From positions 776,019-840,018 of the forward strand of contig JAFCMP010000490.1 in NCBI GenBank assembly GCA_017506865.1: a stretch of DNA of 64,000 nucleotides. Direction: 5' to 3'. The position numbers were made by a program, and so were the translations under genes. A model generated the notes under the pieces. It ran no database searches and was not told where the DNA came from. It was given only the letters and a program-made list of their open reading frames with translations. This document shows positions 12,001 to 24,000 of the stretch, one piece after another (position 1 is the stretch's first letter; every line of letters begins with the position of its first letter). Source of the DNA: Tribonema minus (lineage: Eukaryota; Sar; Xanthophyceae; Tribonematales; Tribonemataceae).

Positions 12001-15000
12001 TACTTCAGTACTTGAATACTTTGATGAAAAAACTGATGAGTTGAAATTCAAGTTGAACCGCATACATACATACCTTTCGTGCCGCCAGCAGCTCGTCCAG
12101 GATGACAGGCAACAGGCAACTGTACTCAATACTTCAGTACTTCAAAACCTTGAAGTAAACAGATGACTGAAGTGCAAGATGGACTGCATACATGCATACC
12201 TTTTGTACCGCGAGCAGCTCGTCCAGAATGACAGGTAACGGGCAAGATAACGGGCAACTGTAGTCAAATACTTCAGTAGTTTGAGAAGTAAACAAACGAC
12301 ATGATATTCAAGTTGAACTGCATACATGCATACCTTTCGTGCAAGCAGCTCGTCCAGGACGACAGGCAGCATGCCCTGGTACTCAAATACAGTACTTGAA
12401 TGTTTTGTTTGAAGAAAACGGATGAGTTGAAGTTCAAGCTGAACTGCATACATGCCTACCTTTCGTGCCGCGAGCAGCTCGTCCAGGATGACGGGCAGCA
12501 CGCCCTTGTGCACCTCGGCCCTCACAAACACATCCCCGGAGGGGCTGGTCTGGTACTGGTCGGCGCTGAGGGACGCCAGCTGCAGCAGCGCACAGCAGAA
12601 TTGCGGAATCTGATTGGGCCATGTCATTACTGTGATAGGCAGATTGTGTGCGGTTGTTTTGAGAGCGGTGCTGCCCTTGGCAGTTCCGGCCAGAAAGGCG
12701 GAATGTGGTGCTCGCAGTGACGTCGGGACAGCGAAGGTACTGGTCAGCGCTGAGGGACGCCAGCTGCGGCAGCGCACAGCAAGTTTGAGGCATCTGATTG
12801 GGCAATGTCGTCACTGCGATGGGCAGATAGTGTGCAGCCTTTTGGAGCGGGCTGTTGCCTTTGCTGATTCTGGTCAGAGAGGCAGACCATGGTGCTCAAA
12901 GTGACATCAGGAAACCAAATCGCCAGCTGCGGTAAACATTGACGAGGCCTCTGACATTGGAGCACGGAATTGGCCTGCCTCTGAATGAATGCAGATTTCA
13001 ACTTGTACACCCGTCAAAGTGGGAGCTGAAGGCGAAATTTGAACAACAGGCAAGGGAAAAATCCAAATGGCCTGGAACTTCAAAGTGCCAGCCCGGACAC
13101 CCAGAGCCTTCCTGGTGTACACACGATGTTCGACAGCGCATTGTTGAAGTGCGCTGGCAACTGCCACAGCGCTCGCGGTAGCGCGGACCCATGCCGATAT
13201 GCGCGCTTTGTTCAAAAGCACGGCCAGGTAATCGAACACGTGGCACTCGACACTTGGCACTCGCTTCCCCTCTCTCAACCCCTTTGGCTAATTCCTAGTT
13301 TTTGGGTGCCATTTGTGTGCCAAAATTGCCAAGTCGATTCTGAGCTCGGACGGCAACTGTCTCAGCGTTCGCACTCGCGTGCAGAGCCGTGGTGACATGC
13401 ATACGTACATACACTATTTCAAATTCTATTTGATAGCGCGCGCGCAGGTGGGGGGGGGGGGGGGCGGCTACTCACGCGGAACCGCGGTCATGTGCGCACC
13501 CTGTCAAAAAGTGCGGTTCTGAGCTAGGCCTGCGACTGCCGCATATATACACCATTTGATTTGATAGCGTTGGGGAGGGGGCTACTCACATCGTCCTTGT
13601 GCACCAGCGTGGAGTAGCAGAGGTTGTACGCCTGCATGATGGACGGGTACAGACTCGCAAAGTCGAGAGTTGCAATGGGCTCCGTGTAGTACGCCTGGGT
13701 GGGGGGGTGGGGTACAGAAAAGGGGGGGGGGGGGGTTGAAGGGAATCATAAGTGATTGGTAAAGTACAATTGAACACAGGGGCGCAGCATTGCGGGCTGC
13801 AAAGTGACTGGTACTGTTGAACACAGGGGCGCAGCATTGCTGGCTGCATGTCACCAGAGCATCCACACGAAAGCACTAGGCTGAATTGAAAGTAGGCATC
13901 CAGCGCGCACTGTCAGTCAAGCGCATGGGATGGAGCTGATCGAGAAAATGCTCTTCGAGGCAAGTTGTTCTCTCAGAATGACACTTGCTGACATCTAAAG
14001 CACCGTACTCCAACGACATACAAGAGAAGGAGAAGCTGGACGTTTTGAAACGAGAAGCTGCGCCTTGCTTTGTCCAATGATGGCAGACATGTCATCACGC
14101 CTTCCTCGACCACCTCCACATGCTCCAGAGTGCCTGAGGGAACTGCATGGCGTCAACGCGTTTGAAAGAATTGAAAGTAAAGAAGCGCTGTTGTCATTGT
14201 GCAACACTTCTCGAAAATTGAGGAAACTGTATGGCTCAAATGCATCCAAACATACTGGAAGTGCAGAAGCGCTGCTGTCATTCTGCATTTTTTTCTTGAA
14301 TACTTCAACTTCACCTTATTTGGATCGATGACGGTTGCATCAATGCATGTCAAAGCAGCGGAAGAACAGAAGCGCTGCCGTCATTGCAATCACTTCTAGA
14401 ATACTTGAAGTACTTCAACTTCACCTTCTTCGGATCGATGACGGTGGCGCCACTTCTTGAATACTGAGGGTACTGCATGGCTCCGACGCATCTGAAAGTA
14501 ATGGAAGTGCAGAAGCACTGCTGTCATTGCAATTACTTCTTGAGTACTTGAAGTAGTAGAAAAAATTGAAGTACTTCGAATTATATTTCAACTTCACCTT
14601 CTTGGGATCGATGACGGTGGCGCCTTCGTAGCCCTCCTGGTCCGCCCCGTGCTTCGCCAGATTGGGTATGAGCAGGTTCTCTGTCTTGCACTTGCGCAAA
14701 AGCATGCTGTACACCTGCGTGACAAATGAATGACGGCATGGCAGCAGGTCACAACTGTCATTATATGCGGGCAAGGGCGAGCTTAGATGACGCGCCACAC
14801 ACAACGGCAGTATGCCACTCATGCTGTGTCATCTCATGTTCCCAGGGCAGCACATTACCTATCAGAGCAACACGCTGCGCAAGTTGCAAAACTCGTCAAT
14901 TGCGGCCAACGGTCCAGGCAAAGGCGCGCTGTGCGGACGCAGTTGCAGCGAGCGGCGGCATGAGCAGCAGCGCTCTGCGGCAAGATTCGCAGTGCGCATG

Positions 15001-18000
15001 TGCACATGCATTGGGGCGCTGGCGCTTCGAATCTGCTGGGCACCGAGGGCTTCACGATGGCGGAGGCCTAACCCTAACCCTACCCCTACCCCTAACCCTA
15101 ACCCTAACCCTAACCCTAAGATTGGGCGGCGGCACGAAGGCGCAGCATGTCAAGCATTCCCAGGGTGCAGACATGCCCATGACGTCAGGGTGCGGCGGTT
15201 AGGGTAAGGGTTAGGGACCAGTCTCGCACAGCAAGATGCCTTGATGCTCTCACACATGCATCGCGGTGCAAGAGGCCACCTGAATAGCAATTCGCATGCG
15301 CGTGGTATGGGAGAGTCAGGATGCGGTGCACCATAAGTACGCAAGAACTTGATAGGTACTTATACTGCAGTTAGCCCAGATGAAACGTATGCTCACCTTG
15401 ATCTGCTGTCCGCGTGTGAGCAGGAAGCCCAGCGGCACGCCTGTCACGCGCGCCATCTCTGCGCAGGCACACCGCAGCACGGGGGGGCGATGAGTGCGTC
15501 GTCATTGGCGTGACAAGCACTTGCACATGATTAATTAAGCGCTGATGCGGTGATGTCGTCACGGTGCACTCGATGATGGCCTCTTCTTCATGGCGAGCAG
15601 GAACAGCGCATCGGGCGGTGGGGCAGTGAGTGAGCCGCCATTAGCATAACAATTTCTTGCACGTGATGATGCGATGAAATGATCGAGACGCAAAGCATAC
15701 TCACAAGCAGCAGCGGCGGCAGATGGGCACACACCAGCAACACTAGGCGGCAGCGTTTCAACTCGTAGGCTAGAACAAGCGATTACTGACTGCGGTCCTG
15801 CGAGGCGAACTGAGGTCATATGCATAGTAGGAGGGTTAGGGTTGGGGTTAAAGTAGGGTTGGGGTTGGGTTGGGGCTACAAAACCGCCAACTGAACGATG
15901 TAGTTGCCCGTGACGGACAGCTTCTCCATGAGCAGCGGCGGCAGGTGCGCGTCTTAGAGGCAGTAAACGAACATGAAGATAACATTTTGAAGTACTCTGA
16001 AGTAATGAAAAGAATGCAAGCAACTGCGATAAAGACAGCGAGACGCAGCTCCAATTGACCAACGTAGTTGGCCATAAAAACAGCTTCATTATGAGCAGCA
16101 GCGGCAGGTGCGCGTCTTTGAGGCAGTACATGGCCATAAAAAATATATATGTTGAAGTTCGAAGCAATGAAAAGATGCTAAGTAACTGCGCACGCAAAAA
16201 GCGAGCCGAAACGCCAACTGACCAATGTAGTTGACCATGACCGACAGCTTCTCCATGAGCAGCAGCGGCAAGTGTGCATCCTTGAGGCAGTACATGGCCA
16301 TGAAAAAAATACATGTGGAAGTACGTTGAAGTACATGACACAGCTCGATGAGTAAGACACAGCTCCAACTGACCGATGTAGTTGACCATAACGGACAGCT
16401 TCTCCATGAGCAGCAGCGGCAGGTGCGCGTCCTTGAGGCAGTACATGGCCAGGCGCCGCCGGTCCTCGTCGCTGCCGCGCTGCAGGTCCGAGATGATGCT
16501 GTGGTGTACATCGTCCTGCCACATGCACACACAACGTTTTTTGAATTGAGCGGTTCAGACTTGATGGAAATAGATCGGTCCGCATGTATTCATCGTCTTG
16601 TGGTGGTCTGCACGTGTTCATTATCAGGCGTACATATTATGAGGCAGTACATGGCCAGGCGGTATCGGTCCTCGTCGTTGCCACGCTGCAGGTCCGAGAT
16701 GATGCTGTGGTGCACATCGTCCTGCACCGTACACGCGCAACGTGGAGTGCAGTCTTTGTACACATTTTCAAGTACTGAAGAGAGGGATTTAAGAGGTGAG
16801 ATGGCGATGTAAATATTATTGCAGACCGCAAGCCAAAGCTGTGGTGCACCCTACCTGCGACATATATGCGCAGCGTGGAGCGGTTCAACGAATTTTTAAC
16901 TTCGGCTGCCATTCAATCTTTGCTAATACACTGTCTCAACTCAACAGGAAGCCTACTTGCTTGTCAGTACCTTGCGAAAGCTTCATGTGAGAACGACGTT
17001 CGACAGAGAGCATTCGCCGACGCTGCGCACCTTCTGGTCCTTTGTACATGTGCGATGAGCACAGGTGATGCAAGGTTGGTGCTTCACGAAATAGCAGCTG
17101 TGATTGCAAAACTTCTGCTGCCCCAGGAGCTCTGCTGAGACGCTGCTGAGCAAGCCTACTGTACTGTGATTAGCACTTTGTAAGTGTTGCACAAAGTACA
17201 CACAAAGGCTTTTTGCTGACACAGCGATTCAACTCAAAAGCAAGCCTCCTGTCTCGTCAGTACCTTGCCAATGTGACAACAGCAGGGACTCAACTCAACA
17301 GCAAGCTTGCTGTCTGCTCAGTACCTCGCAAGAACTCCATGTCAGAAGGACATTCGACTCACTACCCTAACCCCAACCCTCACCCCGACCCTAACCCTCA
17401 CCCCGACCCTAACCCTAAAGCTAACCCTATCACCCAAATCCTAACCCTAATTGCATTACGCACCTTCTGCTGCCCCCAGGAACTCCGCCGAGACGCAGTT
17501 GAGCGAGTACGACGACAGCTTGTGGTTGCGGAAGAAGTACGGCAGCATGTCAAACATGACGCGCCTGATAATCCTAACCCTAACTACCCTGATCCTAACC
17601 CTCACTACCCTAACCCTGACCCAACCCTAACCCTAACCCTAACCCTAGCAGCGCACCTTCTGCTGCCCCAGGAACTCCGCCGAGACGCTGTTGAGCGAGT
17701 ACGACGACAGCTTGTGGTTGGCTGTTTGTAAGTGTTGCCCACGAAAAGGACATGCGGCAGAGACCATTCGAGTCGGAGCTTATTTTGTTATTAGAACTTT
17801 TGATTGTTGGTTTTATGAAAAATTATATTTCAACAGAGAGCATGTGAGTTGCTGCTGACGTCGCGCACCTTCTGCTGCCCCAGGAACTCGGCCGACACGC
17901 TGTTGAGCGAGTACGACGACAGCTTGTGGTTGCGTAAGAAGTACGGCAGCATGTCAAACACGACGCGCTCATTCACCCTAACCCCAACTGCCCTCACCCT

Positions 18001-21000
18001 AACCGTCACTACCCTAACCCTGACCTACCCCTAACCCTACCTAACCCTAACCGCGCACCTTCTGCTGCCCCAGGAACTCCGCCGAGACGCTGTTGAGCGA
18101 GTACGATGACAGCTTGTGGTTGCGGAAGAAGTACGGCAGCATGTCGAACATGACGCGCCCGTCAATCGTCGTCTCCACGTTCTCGCGCTTCCCGTACGCG
18201 CTGCTCTGGAACGTCGTGTCCTTCATACGGCACAGCTGCCCCTTCAGGCGCCCCCACTCGCCGAACCTGTCCGATTGAAGTTTGGAATTATGGTTTTGGT
18301 TAGACTAGGGTCAGGGTTAGGGTTAGTACGCGCTGCTCTGACACGTTGTGTCCTTCATGCGGCACAGCTGCCCCTTCAGGCGCCCCCACTCGCCAAACCT
18401 GTGATCGCCGAGCGAGCGAGCATTGACTGCGCGGTGAGGCTCGGAGCGTGTGCGAAGCTCGTCTTTGACTTAAGGTTCATGTTTTTAGAAAGTTAGGGGT
18501 TAGGGTCGGGGCCAGACGAGGGTCAGGCGTGCGAAGCTCGTCTCGCCGTCTGCGCGATACTGAGAGGTAGAGTGGGGTTGTGGAGACTGCAAGAGCCTGG
18601 CGCGTTTCGATCAACGTACGCAGCGCCCCTCAAGGCGGTCTCATTCACCGAATCTGCAAGCACCGGGCGAATGATGAACGCACAGTGATGCTCCAAGCGC
18701 GTGCTAAGCTCGTCTTCAGGTGATGTTTTAGGGTCAGGGTTAGGGGTGGAGGTTAGGGTTAGGCATGCAAAGCTCGTCTGGCTGTCCGCTCCATGCTCAG
18801 AAAGTACTTTGAGGTGTTGAAACTTTGAGAGCCACAGGCGGAACGTGCCGCGAGGCTCCAAAAGCTCTACCCGAGTCATGCAGCTACATCGTGATGTGTC
18901 AAGTTCAAAAGTGCAAGCGCCGGGCAAGTGACGTCAGAACACGGCTCGGATCCGTTCGAACACACGTTTACGTCGATATGACTGGTACTGTTCTCGAGGG
19001 TTGCTCAAGCGCTGGCCCACTCCCCAGAACACAGACAGTTGCAGCACACAGTTCCTTGCAACAGAAGAAAGGGTGGTGTTTCATGAGTGCTGCTCGACTG
19101 CGCCAGCCAACCACCCTTCAGAGCACGCGCAACCGCAGACAAGTTACCTCGCAACAAAAGGGTACTGCACGGGCACTGCTTCAGTTGCAAGAGTGCTGCT
19201 TAACTGCGCCAGCTGACCATGCTTCAGAGCACACACAGCTGCCAACAAGTTACCTTGCGACGGAAGGGTACTGCTTCTTGAGCGCTGCCGCGCGGTTGAG
19301 CAGGTACGGCACGTCGAAGTTCTGGATGTTGTAGCCCGTGATGATGTCGGGGTCCGCCTTGCGCACAAAGTCGGCCCACCTGCACGCAGCCGTACAAAAG
19401 TTGGTGCGCGGCTTCATGGTTGTGATGATTGCCAGTATTGTCTGTGATTATAAATTCTTCGACGCAATAAAGTTATTGGTTCATGCTGATGCATATCCGC
19501 CTTGCGCACATCGCCTGCGCGCGGCCCGTTCAGGACGTTGCACCCACACCATTGCTACAGCAATGACCAATGTCGGTATTGTATCAGAGCATGATGGTCA
19601 CTGCTTCAAAGAAAGACTGACGAAGTAACACCCGACCGCCTTGTCTCAGGGTTAGGGCTAGCCAATCAGCGCGCGGCAACCCAGGTACGGACCAGTCGGG
19701 AGATTGGGTACACCAGCATGGCGCTGGGAGGCAACAGTTTTATTGGTATCCGTTGGCACTCATCCCCGGAGGTAGCCCTACCTTGCAACAATCAACCTCA
19801 GGACATTGTCATGAATTACCCGTGCTTTGCATCGATAAACCGCACCTAACCCTAACCCTAACCCTAAACCGCGACCCTACACCGTGGGAGCTTGATAAAT
19901 GCGGAACTCTGCTGCAAAACTCTGCTGCGGTCCATGACCACCAGCGCAGCATCACCGTACCCCAGCATTGCTGCTTTGCCGCGAACCAGCTGCGGGAGCC
20001 TGACTTCAGCATTCGCGACATCAGTTGACAACAGCATTCACCGGCATCAGCGCTCAACTGCATCAGCGCTCAACTGCATCAGCGCTCAACTGCATCAGTG
20101 CTCGACCGCATCGACGCTCAACTGCACAAGCGCTCAATTGCATCAGCGCTCAACAACATCAGCGTCAGTGCTTGACGCCATCAGCGCTAGCGCACTCACC
20201 CCATGAGCAGCTTCGCCTCGGTGTCGCAGGAGATGGCGTGCGCGTTGTTGACATCATCAGTGCTTCAACCACAGCAACAAATCAGTGCTCAACCACATCA
20301 CCAGTGCTCAACCACATCAACACATCAGCACATAACCGCAGCAACAACAGCCTTCACACCAGCACTCACCCCATGAGCAGCTTCGCCTCCGTGTCGCAGG
20401 AGATGACGTGCGCGCCGTTGATCCGATCGCAGCCGCCGAGCGTGAAGACGTTCTTCACAATGAGGCCGTCCTGGCCCTGCACGCTGACGGCGCTCGCGAT
20501 CTGAATCACGGGGTCCTTGTCCGCCTCCGGGAACACGCCCTGACAGGGCGGAACAATAAAAAAGAGACGCAAAAGCTTTCAGTTATAGTAGGTGCTATAA
20601 GCTGGTCAATGCAGAGTCTGGCGGGGGCGAGCGTGATTGACGGCGCAGACATCGGTAGTGTGGGTGAGGTTAGGGTAGGGTTAGGGTTGGGTTAAGGTCG
20701 GTCGCAACCTGAATCACGCGGTTCTTGTCTGCCTCCGGAAATACGCCCTGGCGGGGTGGTACCAGCGTTGCACAAAGTGCCAAGTATTGTTATTGAGATG
20801 GCTGGTGTCTCATGGTCCGGCGGGGGCAAGCTTGAATGATGGCATAGCCGTTGACATTGCAAGTGAAATCTTTCACATCAACATGATAATAACAATCAGG
20901 GCGCTGACTGCAACACCTACTGCTGTGCGGACATACACAGACTCGCATTCCTAAGGCATGACGCTTGTGTTTTCCAGAGCCTTTTCCTAGCGGTGAGATG

Positions 21001-24000
21001 CCGCTATGCTGATGGGCGCTGCCAATCTGAATGCCTGGGGTCCTCATTAGTTTACGAGGAGACGCATTGACGGCGTAGGTGTGAGTACAATGGCAGTAAA
21101 ACGATTCCAAGCTTGCGCATGTGCGGTCTGGTAAATGTATTGTACATATATGCGCATGTAGCTCAGGTCATGGCGCAGGCATGGCAAGGAAAGCAACAGG
21201 GCATTGAAACGAGAGCGAGATGATGGGTGTACAGGCTCATGTGTGCCCTCCTGCGCATGTTCTCAACAGCTGAATACACGCTTCCGAAAGAGTCTCATTG
21301 TGATTTGGGTGGCTGGTGGCGTGAGTAAAAAAGATGCTCCTACCTTTCTCGCCTTGCACTCAGTGCCAAAGCTCAGGCTGCGCAGTCGTGCAAGCCTGCT
21401 CCAGCAACCCATGCGTACCCTAACCCAAACTCTTACCCCAACCCTAATGATAACGCTCTCCTTACTCCTGCACTCAATGTCGAAGCTGCGTATGCGCTGT
21501 CGCACATTGTAACCCTCGCGTATTTCCGACCATTTACCCTGATCCTCACCTTTCTCCGATGCACTTGATGTCGAAGCTGAGCAGTGCTGTAACCGCCGTA
21601 GCCCTAACCCTAACCCGGATTCTAGCCCTCCCTTACTGTTATTATGACATCTACTCTAATCCAAGCCCTATCCCTCACTGTAATCATAGCTCTCACCTTT
21701 CTCCCCATGCACTCAATGTCGAAGCTGAGTATGCGCAGCGGCGCGAGGCGGCTCCAGCGCCCCTCGCAGGGGTGCGATATCATGTGGTAGTAGAACACGT
21801 CCACTTCAACCTGTGACGCACCGCAAGGACGCGTGCGACAACGTCACCATGCTGGCTGTGTTTGGGGTGCGATATCATGTTGTAGTAGAACGCGTCCACT
21901 TCAACCTGTGAAACACCGCAAGGACACGTGCCGTAAGAGGCATCACCACGCGCAGGGCTCCACGCAGCCAAGAGACTGGAGTGCAATATTAGTTGAAGTA
22001 GAACACGTCCACTTCAACCTGTGACGCGCCACAAGCACACACGCCACGACGTCACCATGCAGGCTGCACTTGGAGTGAGATATCACGTTGAAGTAGAACG
22101 CGTTCACTTCCGCCTGTGACGCGCCGTAACGACGCGCGCGATGACGCGTCGCGCACGTCCCGGAAATATTGCTATGGAGAAGTTGCGTCTGTCAATGAGG
22201 GCGCTGCGCGTGTGGGCTGAGCACACCGCTGAGCACTGACTGCTGAGATGCTGTCTGATGACGGCGGCGACAGCGGCATGGCGCGCACCGCTGTCATGCG
22301 CAGCATCGCCCCGCATGTAGTATTACTGTACAAAGTACACTAGGCACATCACAGTATTACCTTCGAGCGACACGAAGCGCATGGCAGCATCACTTCACGC
22401 GAGCGTGTCAAAGACGCTACACGTGTACTCAAATACTTCAGCAGCTGCGATTATGAGCACGCAGTCAGAGTGCCTCTCATGCCGCCGTCATGCGCACCCT
22501 GAGGTGTATCTATGAGTTTTCTCGTAAAACGTACACCAAAAACTGGAGCAAATCCGGCAAAACAAAGGTTGCAAAGCCTGACAAGAAAAGGGTTTGCGTA
22601 GAAGCACGCTGCCTTCTGGAGTGCCTAGTTGGGGTTTGGGTTAGTGTTAGGGTTAGTGTTAGGGTTAGCATGCACGCAAATGACGTGCCCGCCCGGCAGC
22701 GTAAAGGGTGGTACTCGACTGTGCCGCTTATCACGCGCTGACGACCTGCAGCATGCAGCATTTCAATCATACCTGACCTGTGATGTAATGTGGAAGTAAG
22801 CATACTCGAATGATGCAACATGTATATTCCCGTACTGCTGGGCCGTGAGGACGATGCGAACCTCAAATCAGGCGTACCAAGCGAAGTTATAGTCCTAAAG
22901 CACTACTTCTTGAAATAGTTTCTGTACTGATGCTGGAGACGCGTGCACAATGGCAGCGCGACAGGCGGTCCTTGGGCTCTCTCTATATATATACTTCGAA
23001 GTATATAATTCGAAATCACTACTTCTTAAAGTGATGTTTGAACTGATGCAGACGACGCGTGCGATGGAGTGCTCATCTGAAAGCGCGACAGGCGGTCCTT
23101 GGGCTATATCTTTACACATATATATAATTTTAAGTCACTCCTTCTTGAAGTAGTTTCTGAAGTGGTGCAGACGTGTGCACCGTAGTGCTCACCTGACAGC
23201 GCGACAGGCGGTCCTTGGGCTCTCTGACGCTGTAGGTGCCCTTTGGCAGCTCGATCCAGTTTGCACCCTGTACCTTCCGGTCCACCATGAACCGCAGCAC
23301 AAAGGGCACGTTCGACTCAAAGGTCGTGGTGCACCTGCGATAACAATAAGCCGCAAAGGACACGAGGAGCGAGGTCAGCACTGTTGGCTGCAGCACGTCG
23401 CGGTGCACGTGCACTGACAAGCTGTGAATGATACAATGAGCGTTGCCTGTTGAATGTTGATGGTATTGAGTGTGGTGCGAAGCGGGGTGCAACAGCACTT
23501 GTGTACATTGTAGAGACGCCAACATCACTTCAGCCACTAAGTGCAAAAGTCGAATGTTCGTTGGACGCACCGCCACAGACACGTCTCCACCATGAAACGC
23601 AGCGCAGGGGGCGCGTTCAGCTCGAACGTCATAGTGCACCTGCTTTGACACATTGATGGCATGCATACATACCTGATGGTACCAAAGCCCGTGGCGTGCA
23701 CGCCGTCCGTGAGCAGCGTCTTGACCTTGTTCACCAGGCTTGGCATGGCGAGGTAGATCTGCATGAAGTGACGCTCCCCACCATTGTTGAAGTAATTGTT
23801 GAGTCTACTTCAAGTAGTATTTCAACAAAACACATACAAGGCATTTAAGTGCCTACCTGATGGTACCAAAGCCCGTGGCGTGCACGCCGTCCGTGAGCAG
23901 CGTCTTAACCTTGTTGACCAGGCTCGGCATGGCGAGGTAGATCTGCATGAAGTGACGCTCCCCGCCGTTGTTGAACCCCAGCAGCGACGTCTGTGCGAGC

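Larger units (their letters stand above)
7386..14714 (-). other. POLD1: POLD1 palm and fingers exons with polymerase motifs A, B and C
   Basis: 14598-14714 (ENLLIPN...GATVIDPKK) leads into 13590-13694, which holds motif [11 protein letters not shown] with the first catalytic aspartate. 12460-12579 ([15 protein letters not shown]) and 11343-11420 (DGRQ-like NGRQLALK) form the fingers, continued by 8593-8691 with motif B, NSVYGFTG. 7386-7592 carries motif [15 protein letters not shown], with the two catalytic aspartates, and ends at KLEFEK. Every junction here is phase 0, so loss of a single exon would keep the frame. Confidence 0.94.
16374..21810 (-). other. POLD1: POLD1 proofreading exonuclease exons
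   Basis: Five exons carry the 3'-5' exonuclease. 21697-21810 has Exo I (SFDIEC, the metal-binding DxE). 20370-20539 has VIQIASAV and the linking strand. 19254-19379 has Exo II ([12 protein letters not shown]). 18059-18266 follows. 16374-16515 has Exo III ([11 protein letters not shown], tyrosine and aspartate kept). All catalytic acids of the family are visible, so the enzyme should be proofreading-competent. The next exon, 15397-15458 ([14 protein letters not shown]), starts the passage to the polymerase domain through a phase-1 junction. Confidence 0.93.

Noticed and set aside
12142..12777. 211-codon minus-strand ORF
   Set aside because: It runs through several exon-edge copies and introns; only the 12460-12579 part is real polymerase coding sequence.
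15067..18055. Possible chromosome end or telomere fusion
   Set aside because: The runs are short, imperfect, in both orientations at many intronic sites, and genes continue on both sides.
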